From: JAVBWI01 sp036677445
Lineage (GTDB): Bacteria; Bacillota; Clostridia; Christensenellales; CAG-138
Length of the DNA: 64,000 nucleotides
Assembly (NCBI GenBank): GCA_036677445.1
Contig: JAVBWI010000017.1
Location: 186,001 to 250,000 of the forward strand
Reading direction: 5' to 3'
The translations under genes were made by a program, and so were the position numbers. Position 1 is the stretch's first letter. Each line of letters begins with the position of its first letter. Positions 8,343 to 17,874 of this stretch are shown in pieces. The notes beneath the pieces were generated by a model, which searched no databases, was not told the DNA's origin, and worked only from the letters and a program-made list of their open reading frames with translations.

Positions 8343-8656
8343 AGATTCTGAGAACCCGTTTCAGAATCATTCTCCTAAGGCGCCGGATACCCGGAGAATG
8401 GTATATTGATAGCATTATAAGGGTTCTTTTGGCGGGAAGTCATGCTGGATGGACGCGCTGGATCAGGAACAGAAGGATGATTTCTTGCTCAATGTCATGC
8501 TGCGTTCGCTGATCTTCTGTTATCAAAATGCTATCAAGGTCGTGTTATCACTATTAGCTTGATTGCTCAAAAAATACATCATTACCTATAAGTACTAATA
8601 ATACGCTATCGTTCCTGTACTTAAATATAACATGAAAACAAACAGATTTCAAACCG
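8343..8656. other. intergenic stretch with one doubtful small frame
   Basis: A plus-strand frame at 8449-8562 (37 residues, MDALDQEQKDDFLLNVMLRS at its start) has plausible codon use but no good ribosome site and no recognisable family; it may be a remnant of a longer gene. The rest is AT-rich with no clear signal. Confidence 0.3.
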
Positions 8657-10725
8657 TTAACTGTAGTATACACAACGCTGTAAATGGCTACACTTTTGCT
8701 GTTTTATCGTTAAGCCGGTACGGGCTATTATTTCCTGTATAATCCCGCTTATCCCAACACCGTCTTTTCCGTTGACGCCGTCCTTGCCGTTTGTTACGGT
8801 AAAGGCGGTGCTTGTGCCGTCAGTAAATAAGACGGTATACGTATCCACGCTGCCCTCAGTACCTGTCTTGGTGATGCTCTCTATGCCCCTTCCCGCTGCG
8901 CCGGTATTGCCTTTTGCTCCCTTTGCTCCCTTTGCTCCCGTATCGCCTGTCGCTCCTGTTACGCCCGTATCGCCCTTGTCGCCTTTATTGCCTTGCGGCC
9001 CGGTGATGGCGGAGAGAGCGACGAGGTTCTGCCAAACGGTATCACCCGCATACCTCCACTGGATATATCCCCCATCAGTCCGTACCTCTATCTCGCGGCC
9101 ATCTGCTCCTGCCGCGCCCGTGATGCCGGAAAGGGCAATGAGGTTGTTCCATGCCGAATCTCCGACATAACGCCACTGGATGTACCCGCTGTCCGTCCGC
9201 AGTTCCACCTCCCTGCCGTCCGCGCCGCCGACGGCAAAATCAGTCACCGTGGGTGAGGCCGTTGTGACCGCGCGGCCCCAAAATGTCGTTCCGCTGGAGG
9301 TGACCAACTTCGTGGTTTCTGTTCCCAATGGCAGGTAGAAGTACAGCAAGCCGGTGCTATCGCTGAACACATCTTTCACGCCATAGGTATAGCCTGTTAA
9401 ATTGGTCCTCAGCGACGATGCCGCCACTTCCCCCGCGCCGCTGCCCAACAGCTGTATGGGGGTCAGGTATACATTGTCACCGTCCCCGTTTGTCAGCGTG
9501 CCCTGATCGGCGGCCCCCGCGCCGCTGCCGATATCCGCGCTGTTGTTGCCGGTCGCCTTTACCGTGCCGCCGGTGATGACGACCGTGCCGCCCGCGCAGC
9601 CGCTGCTTCCGCCGCCAATCCCCGCGCTGTTGTTGCGGCCGGTCGCCGTTACCGTACCGCCGTTGATTGTAATCGTGCCGCCTGCGCCGCCGTTCCCGCC
9701 GCCGATACCAGCGCCGCCATTGCTGGCGCCAGTCGCATTTACAATGCCGCCTGTAATCCGGATGGTACCGCCGTTGCCCCCGTTTGCGCCGCCGCCGATT
9801 CCCGCGCCGCTGTTGATGTCGCCGCGGCCGCCGGTCGCCGTTACCGTACCGCCGCTGATGATAATCGTGCCGCCGTCAGCTCCGTATCTGCCGCCGATTC
9901 CCGCGCCGCCCATGGCGCTGCCGCCGGCCGCCGTTACCGTGCCGCCTGTGATCTCGACCGTACCGTTGCTTCCGCCTATGCCCGGGCCGTAACCCATACC
10001 GTACTGCCGCTCGTCACCGTTACCGTGCCGCCGTTGATGACGACATGGCAGCCGCTGCCCTTCTGTCCGTCGCCTATGCCCGCGCCGTCGAAGGTGCCAT
10101 ATCCCGTTATCGTGCCGCTGTTGACGGTAACATGACCGCCGCTGCTGTTATAGCCGCCGCCTATGCCCGCGCTGCCGTTGGCGGTGCCTACCCTTATCGT
10201 GCCGCCGTTGATGGTGATGGCGCCGACCGTGCTGTCATCCGGACATGTAATATAGCCAGGGTTACCGGCGCCGCCGATAGCGGCCCCACCAGCTGAGTGC
10301 GCATAGAGCTTACCGTCTCCGTCAATGGTCAACTCCGTGCCGCCCGACACCCTCACGCCGGGTTGATATCCGCCGTTTCGCAGCGTGCTTTCGCCCGCAA
10401 GCGTCAGCGTGTTCCCCGTGCCGGTGAAGGTGAGGGCGGCAGGAACCGGAGGTGGTATGGCCAAGTTGTCGATTTTCACATTGCTGAGCGTCAGCTTCAC
10501 GCCCGCACCGCAGACAATATAAACGCTGGTATAGGTTGTAGCGGCGTCGCCCTGCAAGGTGACGGTAAGCCCCGCACCGATCGTAATGGTGCTGTCATTC
10601 CCGTAATCGGACAGCGCGTATGTGCCGTCCGCCGTGATGCTGCCGTCCGCCGCCAGCGCCACCATGGGGAACAGGCTCAGTACCATAAGAAGCACTGTGA
10701 CCAATGCGATTATTTTCTTTTTCAT
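8657..10725 (-). pseudogene. secreted glycine-rich/collagen-like surface protein, split by a frameshift
   Basis: The start ATG at 10725 follows a GGAGG site and opens a classical signal peptide (MKKKIIALVTVLLMVLSLFP, cleavage near ALA-AD). The first frame runs to a stop at 9976 after 249 residues. The same repeat pattern continues in another frame from about 10000 down to 8657. Both parts share motifs such as INGGTVTVTSGS and GAGIGGG, which would form a beta-helix-like stack. After it come two copies of an IQWRYVGDSAWNNLIAL motif and a collagen-like GXY tract (GPQGNKGDKGDTGVTGATGD). The C-terminus ends without a sorting signal or membrane segment. The break is between 9985 and 10010 (AGTACGGTATGGGTTACGG), with no long homopolymer. 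Probably an adhesin; the TetR gene lies just upstream in the same direction. Confidence 0.75.
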
Positions 10726-10783
10726 GGGGAATAACCTCCGTATCTTTATATAAAACTTTCTATGCTTGAAAGCTGGCAACCTT

Positions 10784-11410
10784 TCAGTAATTCACATCTG
10801 TATCAGATGGCAGGCCGATTGCTCTGGCGATCATCCATATCACAACATCCATGATATCTTCCTTCCGCTTTTCAAAGTCTTCCGGCGGCAAACCTACGGC
10901 AGTCATCAGCCAGGGCGCGATGGCAGCAAAAGAAAACATAGCACCAATAACTACTGCGGACACAAACCTTGCGTCCGGCAGTTTTTTATCCGTCTGCTGA
11001 GACGCGATCCACTTTGCGATGATATTGGCGGCTCTTTCACTTTTTTCGTCAACATATGATTCTGGAGCTAATCCGTCTAATCCGGAACGGACGATCAGCT
11101 TCATCGTATTTTCATCAGTGACAAGGGCATTCAGCAGTGTTTTGCGAAGTTCTGTTAGCATCTTGATTGGGCTCTGTTCTGGTTTTCTCGGATAAGTGCC
11201 GGTCTGCGTTGAAATCTTCCGCTGCAGTATTTCGGTTACCAACCCGTCTTTGCTTCCGAAGTACCGGATGATCAGAGCATGATTGATCCCCGCTTCAGAA
11301 GCGATCCGCCGTATGCCGACACCGTTTACACCGTGCTTGGCAAAAAGCTCAGTCGCGACATTTATAATCCTGTCTTTTACAATCTCGGACGATTCGTTTT
11401 GTTTACCCAA
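10784..11410 (-). CDS. TetR/AcrR-family transcriptional regulator
   Basis: A 208-residue protein. The start is taken as TTG at 11410 because GGAGGG lies eight bases upstream; the ATG at 11479 falls inside a palindrome and has no ribosome site. N-terminal helix-turn-helix: INVATELFAKHGVNGVGIRR and IASEAGINHALIIRYFGSKD. The C-terminal ligand-binding half is divergent (FAAIAPWLMTAVGLPPEDF). The 36-bp palindrome upstream suggests autoregulation. The split surface-protein gene begins 58 bases downstream in the same direction and may be co-transcribed. Base composition is poorer in GC than guaA. Ligand unknown. Confidence 0.85.
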   Translation of the reverse strand: MGKQNESSEIVKDRIINVATELFAKHGVNGVGIRRIASEAGINHALIIRYFGSKDGLVTEILQRKISTQTGTYPRKPEQSPIKMLTELRKTLLNALVTDENTMKLIVRSGLDGLAPESYVDEKSERAANIIAKWIASQQTDKKLPDARFVSAVVIGAMFSFAAIAPWLMTAVGLPPEDFEKRKEDIMDVVIWMIARAIGLPSDTDVNY

Positions 11411-11447
11411 ATCTGCTACCCTCCGGCTGAAATCTATACTATAATTA

Positions 11448-11483
11448 TTGAATAATTGTAACCGATTGGTTACAATCATTCAA
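11448..11483. promoter_or_regulatory. 36-bp palindromic operator upstream of the TetR gene
   Basis: Inner arms ATTGTAACC (11455-11463) and GGTTACAAT (11468-11476) around GATT; outer arms TTGAAT and ATTCAA. Symmetry and position just upstream of the regulator start fit TetR autorepression. Confidence 0.7.
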
Positions 11484-11632
11484 TAGATTTTTATTATGGA
11501 TATCACACCATTGTGGTCATACTCATTCAGTGTCACCTTGCCAAACATATTTTTTCGCCCATTCATAGCGAAAAGTTCTGCCAGTCAGTTGTTCTTCAAG
11601 AATGCCGATAATAGGCGAACGCCTCGCGGTAC

Positions 11633-11668
11633 AAAAAAAAGCTAACTGACACTCAAAATCAGTTAGCT
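11633..11668 (-). terminator. intrinsic terminator, minus strand (guaA)
   Basis: On the minus strand AGCTAACTGA pairs with TCAGTTAGCT and is followed by eight T. It lies about 100 bases after the guaA stop. Confidence 0.85.
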
Positions 11669-11770
11669 CTTTTATATAGATCATACAATCAACTTTGCCA
11701 AAACGTTGCCACGAGATTGTTTTAGAAGCCGGAAAGCCGCATGGTTACTGGCTATTCTCCGCTTCTCAAA

Positions 11771-13297
11771 TTATTCCCACTCAATCGTTCCCGGCGGCTT
11801 ACTCGTAATATCGTATATGACCCGATTCACGTGCGGCACCTCCGCGATAATCCGTTCGGATATCCGCCGGAGCACAGGGTAGGGAATCTCGGCGAACTCC
11901 ACGGTCATGGCGTCGGTGCTGGTCACCGCCCGTACGCCGATGGCGTAATCGTACGTCCGCCCGTCGCCCATCACGCCCACGCTGCGCATGCCGGTGAATA
12001 CGGTGAAGTACTGCCAGATTTTTTCCGCAAGGCCTGCGTTTTTGATCTCCTCGCGGAATATCCAGTCGCTCTGGCGAAGGAGCTTGAGCTTTTCCTCCGT
12101 CACGTCGCCCAATATGCGGATAGCGAGGCCGGGGCCGGGGAAGGGCTGCCGCCACACGAGGTCGTGCGGAATACTGAGGCTCTCGCCCAGCCGCCGCACC
12201 TCATCCTTAAAGAGCATGCGAAGCGGCTCCACCAGTCCCTTGAAGCCGATATCCTCCGGCAGGCCGCCCACGTTGTGGTGACTCTTGATGGTGGCGGCGC
12301 TCTCCGTGCCGCTCTCGATCACGTCCGGGTAGATGGTGCCCTGTAGCAGGTAATCCGCGCCGCCGAGCTTTTTCGCTTCCTCCTCAAACACGCGGATAAA
12401 CTCCTCGCCTATGATCTTGCGCTTTTTCTCCGGCTCCGTGACGCCCGCGAGCTTATCCAGGAAGCGCTTTTTCGCATCCACGGGGATGACGTTGAGCCCC
12501 AGCTGATCGCGGTAGAAGCCGATGACCTCTTCCGCCTCGTTGTGGCGCAGCAAGCCGTGATCCACGAATATGCATGTCAGCCGGTCGCCGATGGCGCGGT
12601 GCACCAGCACGCTCGCGACGCTGCTGTCTACCCCGCCGGAAAGCGCGCCTAAGACCCGGCCGGAACCTACCTGCGCGTGTATCTGCGCAATCAGCGTATC
12701 CGCCAAATTTTCCGGGCAATAATCGCAATCTAGCTTGCAGATGTTTTTTAAGAAGTTGGTGAGTATCTGCGCGCCCTGCGGCGTGTGGTTGACCTCCGCA
12801 TGGAACTGTATGCCGTAAAACTTCCGCTCGTCGTCCGCAAACGCAGCGACGGGGCAGTTATCCGTGCGCGCGATGGCCACAAAGCCGACAGGCGCGGTCA
12901 GCACCGCGTCGTTGTGGTTCATCCATACGATGTTCTCTGTAATGCCCTCGAACAGGGGATGCTTCTCCAGTACGATTTCCGTTCTGCCGTATTCGCGCAC
13001 GGCGGCGCGGTCGATATGCCCGCCGAATACCTTGGCGAGGTACTGCATGCCGTAGCAGATGCCCAGCACCGGCACGCCCAATTCAAACACCTCATCCAGG
13101 CAGGCCTTTGCGCCGGGCGCGTATACGCTGTCCGGCCCGCCGGTGAGTATAATGCCCGAGAGAACCTCTCCCTTAATACGCGGGATATCCGCGCCGTGCG
13201 GAAGCAGCTCGGAGTACACGCCCGCCTCGCGCACACGCCGCGCAATGAGCTGGTTGTACTGCCCGCCGAAATCCAACACCACAATGCGTTCCTTCAT
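11771..13297 (-). CDS. guaA: GMP synthase (glutamine-hydrolysing)
   Basis: A 508-residue protein from the ATG at 13297, chosen over one two codons earlier because AAAGGA then has a normal spacing. The N-terminal class I glutamine amidotransferase has its nucleophile Cys in GICYGMQ and the His/Glu pair in GIQFHAEVNHT. The ATP-pyrophosphatase domain has the P-loop ALSGGVDSS. The C-terminal dimerisation domain ends KPPGTIEWE, the family terminus. It converts XMP, ATP and glutamine to GMP. The gene stands alone, transcribed toward the origin, with its own terminator and a parS-containing upstream region. WMNHND replaces the common WMSHGD stretch. Confidence 0.98.
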   Translation of the reverse strand: MKERIVVLDFGGQYNQLIARRVREAGVYSELLPHGADIPRIKGEVLSGIILTGGPDSVYAPGAKACLDEVFELGVPVLGICYGMQYLAKVFGGHIDRAAVREYGRTEIVLEKHPLFEGITENIVWMNHNDAVLTAPVGFVAIARTDNCPVAAFADDERKFYGIQFHAEVNHTPQGAQILTNFLKNICKLDCDYCPENLADTLIAQIHAQVGSGRVLGALSGGVDSSVASVLVHRAIGDRLTCIFVDHGLLRHNEAEEVIGFYRDQLGLNVIPVDAKKRFLDKLAGVTEPEKKRKIIGEEFIRVFEEEAKKLGGADYLLQGTIYPDVIESGTESAATIKSHHNVGGLPEDIGFKGLVEPLRMLFKDEVRRLGESLSIPHDLVWRQPFPGPGLAIRILGDVTEEKLKLLRQSDWIFREEIKNAGLAEKIWQYFTVFTGMRSVGVMGDGRTYDYAIGVRAVTSTDAMTVEFAEIPYPVLRRISERIIAEVPHVNRVIYDITSKPPGTIEWE

Positions 13298-13392
13298 TCT
13301 CATTTCCTTTCGCGATTGTAAAATTAAAAGCTGCTTTAGCTTTTGTGCTCCAATACCGTATTATACTACGAGAGCTTAATGAGAACAATCTA

Positions 13393-13408
13393 TGTTTCAC
13401 GTGAAACA
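13393..13408. promoter_or_regulatory. parS centromere site 1
   Basis: Perfect 16-bp palindrome TGTTTCACGTGAAACA, the ParB recognition sequence of Bacillota. Upstream of parA, between guaA and parA. Confidence 0.95.
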
Positions 13409-13485
13409 ATACTGTATATGCGCATGTGAAAAACAGGCGGGGACGAAGAATAACAAATATGCAATTCGCTTCAACACCAAATAAA

Positions 13486-13501
13486 TGTTTCACGTGAAAC
13501 A
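13486..13501. promoter_or_regulatory. parS centromere site 2
   Basis: Identical 16-bp palindrome, 93 bases from site 1. Confidence 0.95.
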
Positions 13502-13655
13502 TATACATGTGCCACGCCGGCAAATGATATCTGCTCCGAAAAACTACGGCACATATCCGGAACGCAAAAAAACTTCCTGTTAAATTCCAATCAAATTCCG
13601 CTGTTCAGGTGGCGTTTTATGCCCAAACGACGCTTTACGCGCATACATTTGTGAT

Positions 13656-13671
13656 TGTTTCACGTGAAACA
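13656..13671. promoter_or_regulatory. parS centromere site 3
   Basis: Identical 16-bp palindrome, 170 bases from site 2 and about 180 bases before the parA start. Confidence 0.95.
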
Positions 13672-13848
13672 ACCCTATACACCCGCCGGAAAATAGCCTA
13701 TAATATTGGTGTGCCTGCCGCGGGCAGGCACATCAGCGTGGGAATGCGTCGGAGCACAGTACGGAAAAACACGGTTTTGATCAAGTTTGGAGCTGCGTCC
13801 GCCATAAAATTGAACAAGCCGCAGCGCGGCAAAAGAAGGAGAATGCAC

Positions 13849-14613
13849 ATGGCAAAAGTAATCGCCATCGCCAATCAGAAGGGCGGCGTGGGGAAGACGA
13901 CCACCGCCGTCAATCTTTCAGCCTGCATCGCGGAGCACGGCAAGCGCGTGCTGCTGGTGGATCTGGACCCGCAGGGCAACTCCACGAGCGGCCTTGGCGT
14001 GGACAAGGATACCGTGCAGCAATCCACCTACGACGTGCTCATCAACCGCGTGCCCGCCGGGGATGCGCTTATCCCCACCGGTACGGCGCTGCTGCATCTT
14101 TTGCCGTCGCAAATCGCGCTTGCGGGCGCGGAGGTGGAACTGGTGGCGGTGATGGCGCGCGAACAGGTGCTAAAGCGCGCGCTGGACGGCATCCGCAAGG
14201 AGTTCGATTATATATTCATCGACTGCCCGCCCTCGCTGGGGCTCTTAACGCTCAACGCGCTCACGGCTGCGGATACGCTCCTGGTGCCCATACAGTGCGA
14301 GTTCTACGCGCTCGAAGGCTTGTCCCAACTGATGAACACCGTCAAGCTGGTGCGCATGCATTTGAATCCGGCGCTGGACGTGGAAGGCGTGGTGCTCACT
14401 ATGTATGACGCGCGCACCAACCTTTCCTCGCAGGTGGTATCGGAAGTCAAGAAATTCTTTAAAAACAAAGTCTATGAAACAATCATTCCCCGCTCCGTCC
14501 GCTTGGGCGAAGCGCCGAGCTTCGGCCTGCCCATCACCGCTTACGACCCCAAGAGCGTGGGCGCGGTCGCGTATATGAAGCTCGCGCAGGAGCTGTTGGA
14601 AAAGGAGGAATAG
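13849..14613 (+). CDS. parA: chromosome-partitioning ATPase ParA/Soj
   Basis: A 254-residue deviant Walker ATPase: KGGVGKTT at residues 11-18, FIDCPPSLGLLTLNAL for the Walker B region and PIQCEFYALEGLSQL further on. The start is the second ATG of ATGCACATGGCA because AAGGAG is then spaced normally. Soj binds DNA as an ATP dimer, interacts with ParB for origin segregation and in Bacillus also controls DnaA. The frame is open far upstream, but that part covers parS and is not coding. parB follows nine bases later. Confidence 0.96.
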   Translation: MAKVIAIANQKGGVGKTTTAVNLSACIAEHGKRVLLVDLDPQGNSTSGLGVDKDTVQQSTYDVLINRVPAGDALIPTGTALLHLLPSQIALAGAEVELVAVMAREQVLKRALDGIRKEFDYIFIDCPPSLGLLTLNALTAADTLLVPIQCEFYALEGLSQLMNTVKLVRMHLNPALDVEGVVLTMYDARTNLSSQVVSEVKKFFKNKVYETIIPRSVRLGEAPSFGLPITAYDPKSVGAVAYMKLAQELLEKEE

Positions 14614-14622
14614 GGTAAAGCA

Positions 14623-15495
14623 ATGCCGGGATTAAAGAAACCCACCGGCCTGGGGCGCGGCTTGGACGCGCTGCTGGGCGATTTTGACGCGGACGCCAAG
14701 CCGAGCGCGCCGGGCGTACGCGAGCTTTCCACAGAAGAGTTATACGCTAACCCCGACCAGCCGCGGAAGGATTTCGACCCCGAACGGCTGGAGGAGCTTG
14801 CGGGCTCCCTCAAGCGCCACGGCATGGTGCAGCCCATCGTTGTCAGGCGCACGGGCGAAAAGTATATGATCGTGACCGGCGAGCGCCGCTTTCGCGCTGC
14901 CAAGCTGGCAGGGCTAGAAACCGTTCCCGTGGTCGAGCGGGAATTTGAGACCGAGCAGGTGCTGGAGATCGCGCTTATCGAAAACATTCAGCGCGAGAAC
15001 CTGAACCCCATCGAGGAGGCCGCCGCCATTTCATTTTTGATGCAGCAGCACGACCTGACGCAGGAGGAAGTCGCGGAGCGTCTTTCTAAATCCCGCCCCG
15101 CCGTGGCCAACGCGCTGCGGCTGCTATCCCTGCCCGAACCGGTCAAGAAGTTTTTGCGCACCGGCGCGCTTTCCGCCGGCCACGGGCGCGCGCTTTCCGC
15201 GCTGGACGACGCGGCCCTGCAGGAGCGTTTGGCCAAGCAGGCGGTGGAAAGCCGCTGCTCCGTGCGCGCCATGGAACAGATGGTAAAGGCCGCCGCGGGC
15301 GAGGTCGCGCGCGAGGTAAAGCCAAAGCGCCCCGAAAAGCCGCTGGACGCCGACCTGTACGATGTGGAGACGCGCCTGCGCGAGCGCCTGGGCACCAAGG
15401 TAAAGATTGTGGGCGGTAAAAAGCGCGGTAAGATTTTGATCGAGTACTTTAGCGCGGATGTGCTGCAGGAGATATACGATGCGATTCTAGGGTAA
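14623..15495 (+). CDS. parB: chromosome-partitioning protein ParB/Spo0J
   Basis: A 290-residue protein. An N-terminal ParA-stimulating segment (GLGRGLDALLGD) is followed by the CTPase/ParB domain with TGERRFRAAK (85-94) and ENIQRENLNP (120-129). The helix-turn-helix that reads parS is EEVAERLSKSRPAVANALRL, and a C-terminal dimerisation domain ends the protein. It loads on the three parS sites and spreads as a CTP clamp to recruit SMC. Operon with parA. Confidence 0.97.
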   Translation: MPGLKKPTGLGRGLDALLGDFDADAKPSAPGVRELSTEELYANPDQPRKDFDPERLEELAGSLKRHGMVQPIVVRRTGEKYMIVTGERRFRAAKLAGLETVPVVEREFETEQVLEIALIENIQRENLNPIEEAAAISFLMQQHDLTQEEVAERLSKSRPAVANALRLLSLPEPVKKFLRTGALSAGHGRALSALDDAALQERLAKQAVESRCSVRAMEQMVKAAAGEVAREVKPKRPEKPLDADLYDVETRLRERLGTKVKIVGGKKRGKILIEYFSADVLQEIYDAILG

Positions 15496-15507
15496 GTAAG
15501 GGTTTTA

Positions 15508-15556
15508 TGGGGGCTCTGCCCCCATACCCCCGCTCAGGGCCGTAACGGCCCTGAGA
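15508..15556. repeat. GC-rich double-hairpin dispersed repeat
   Basis: GGGGGCTCTGCCCCC followed by CTCAGGGCC/GGCCCTGAG. Relatives with different stems lie at 4058-4108, 25645-25700, 30164-30203, 35249-35290, 52576-52624 and 56051-56106, mostly after gene ends. Acts possibly as a terminator. Confidence 0.65.
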
Positions 15557-15617
15557 ACCCGAAAAGCAAACGCCCTTGATAAGGGCGTTTGCGGGGAAAT
15601 ATACATAATCAAATCAT

Positions 15618-16437
15618 ATGAAGAAGAACATTCGGCAGCAGATAAAACGGAATATAAAAAGATACTGGTGGATTGTTCTGATTGCACTGATACTTTTTAT
15701 TCCCAAAGTAATTGACTATTTGTATTTTAGCGGCTAAAACTGAATACCCCTAACACCTTTTTATCTGCCGGTGACTTATTGGCATACTTCGGCTCGGCTG
15801 GTGCTATAGTTGGAGTAATTTTTACTATAAGAGCCGAACAGAAAAAATATCATGACGATGTGCTGAAACGGGTTATGCCTTATATTGCAGTAGCAGATTA
15901 TGCGTGCAAGTTTAAAAGTGCCTTTGTAGAAGCCCCCTTTTCGATAAGGAAGAAAAAGGAGACCAAGAAGAATATCTGGAGTTTAAAGAGATACCAACAA
16001 ATACGGTATACCTTTTTATTTCTCCAACAAGGTGTGAGTTTGTAAGCCGGCTTACAGAAGAGCAAAAAGATATGATTGAACATGCTACGGAGACCAATAG
16101 TTCGGAAAACCCAAGAGCGACAAATTATTACTCTAGAGAATATATTAACGTTGGTATCGGTACGGCTGTTGATCTAACAATAGTAGCTCGAAAAGGAGAT
16201 GTAGAGGGGTGGACGCCTAGTCCAATTGGGCTTGCACTACTGCCCGGTCAAAAGCTGAAAGCAGGCATATATGTGGAGACCATGAATATACAACATCCAA
16301 AGAGAACTTATGCGGATTATCATATACTTATTTATTATGCAAACATATATGGTAATCATTATGAACAAGAGTGGGAATTTACATTTTTCAATGATGGTTA
16401 TATTGCACAGCATTTAGGGCAAACGCAAATTGATTAA
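15618..16437 (+). pseudogene. membrane-anchored hypothetical protein broken by two frameshifts
   Basis: Three adjoining frames make one protein. Frame 1 (15618-15737) gives a basic N-terminus and one membrane helix (YWWIVLIALILFIPKVIDY). Frame 2 continues with a second helix (AYFGSAGAIVGVIFTIRAEQ). Frame 3 (through 16437) gives a soluble domain (TNTVYLFISPTRCEF, NVGIGTAVDLTIV). Breaks lie near 15730 (A4 run) and near 15935 (C5T4 run). A two-helix-plus-soluble-domain layout resembles accessory proteins of mobile regions, but I do not recognise the family. Base composition is much richer in AT than the flanks, suggesting transfer. Homopolymer positions leave sequencing error possible. Confidence 0.65.
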
Positions 16438-16464
16438 AAAGCAATTAATATTTACATTCCCATG

Positions 16465-16745
16465 ACTCACACCGGCCAATTTTTCGCTCGTTTACTCAAA
16501 AACTCCTCCATGCTTTCCACATGCCGCGGGTGCCCGAGTACCGCGTTAAAGAAGCGTATTGCCCACGGCCTGCATCTTTAACGCCACATAGTGCAGCCCT
16601 TTGCTGTGCCGGTACAGCAGCACCCCTGCTTTGCACGGGCGCCGCCTTAGGTATGCCCTCCGTACAGCGCTGGTCGATAATAAAGCCATCCTCGGAAAAA
16701 GCCTGCGGGTGGATAAACGGTTCGCCGGGTATGCATTGCCTCCTG
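16465..16745 (-). pseudogene. deleted copy of the papain-like gene at 17875-18387
   Basis: The minus strand keeps the C-terminal part of the neighbour (AGVLLYRHSKGLHYVALK) with frameshifts. It then jumps near 16640 to its N-terminal part (GFIIDQRCTEG, preceded by a GEPFIHPQAFSED stretch). About 230 bases of the middle, including the putative catalytic Cys, are missing. Similarity on DNA level is high and includes the ribosome site region, so the duplication is fairly recent. Confidence 0.75.
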
Positions 16746-16757
16746 TGAATAATGGAA

Positions 16758-17534
16758 TTATTGGATCATGCTGCCGAATTCGGCCTGGCCGGATACTTTT
16801 TGCACGTTGCCAAATGCCGAAATGCCCGTTAGCGGGTCGCTCAGGTTGAATATCAGCCACTTTTTGCCGTATTGTACAAGCGTAAACCCGCCGATAAAGT
16901 ATTCTCCGCCGCATTGGTAAAGCACGGCGCGGAATTGCATGTCGTCCGCACCATAGCAGGCTGCCTGCGCTTTTTGGTTCTTCCTGTTTTGCTCGTCGTC
17001 ATGCATGGGATGCTTGCCTATTTGAATAATCCGCATATCCGCAAGCGCGGGGTCAAGCTCGTCAATCACTCCTTGTACAACGTCATCCTCGGGGTTGACG
17101 ACAGTGGGAACGCCCTCAAGCAGGCCGGAATATTGTTCGGATAAGCTGAACGAATTGATAAAGTGGATTGTCTGCAGCATGATTTGGCTGGTTACTCTGC
17201 TTTTATTGTATACAACGTACATAGGATAGTCGGACGGCATATACGTCATCGCGACAGGCTGAATTATCCGTAAACGGTTGGCCATCGCTTCAAAATCATA
17301 CCCGCGCGCGGCCTCGTCGATCGCGCATGCCCTGAGCGCCGCGTCGATGTCCTGGTTTTTGACGCAATCGATAAAATAGCCGATTGCTTCCTCAGGCGAG
17401 GAAAATGCCATGGATCCCGTATCGGCGCCTGCGCCCGCGGCGGCGGTGCCCAACTGCGTTACCGCCAACGCCACAGCCAGCGCAAGCGACAGGAAGCCGA
17501 AAACCCAGGTCAAGACGTTTTTCTTACCGTTCAT
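16758..17534 (-). CDS. membrane-anchored or secreted protein of unknown function
   Basis: A 258-residue protein from the ATG at 17534 (AAGGGGG upstream). N-terminal hydrophobic segment VLTWVFGFLSLALAVALAVT can be a signal anchor. The remainder is extracytoplasmic: SSPEEAIGYFIDCVKNQDID resembles the first helix of NTF2-like domains found in many Clostridial lipoproteins, which is a weak hint only. The C-terminal half (YFIGGFTLVQYGKKWLIFNL) is beta-rich. It lies between an intact and a deleted copy of a papain-like gene, all on the minus strand, so the three may form an exported set. No function is assigned. Confidence 0.75.
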   Translation of the reverse strand: MNGKKNVLTWVFGFLSLALAVALAVTQLGTAAAGAGADTGSMAFSSPEEAIGYFIDCVKNQDIDAALRACAIDEAARGYDFEAMANRLRIIQPVAMTYMPSDYPMYVVYNKSRVTSQIMLQTIHFINSFSLSEQYSGLLEGVPTVVNPEDDVVQGVIDELDPALADMRIIQIGKHPMHDDEQNRKNQKAQAACYGADDMQFRAVLYQCGGEYFIGGFTLVQYGKKWLIFNLSDPLTGISAFGNVQKVSGQAEFGSMIQ

Positions 17535-17874
17535 CGCAGTAACCCCCTTGTATGATTTCCATTTCATTCTAATATAGGGCGGATATTCTGGCAATCATAA
17601 TCGGCATATACCGTTTTTGTTTATGCGGGTATGGAAACCGTATTGTACAGCTATGCCCGCACATAAAAATAAGCGCCGGAAACCGCATTCCGGCGCGCGG
17701 GTTGTTGGTATGGGGGAGGGCAATTCCCCACCGTTGGAATCCGATATGACAGCGCCGCATCATGTGCGGCATTTCAACCCACGGAAAAACCTGCGGACAA
17801 ACGGCGCAGGCATTTATGAGAAACCCGCCGCAGCGGCCTTCGCAAAATGGCCGAAGCCATTTTTGCGACACACA

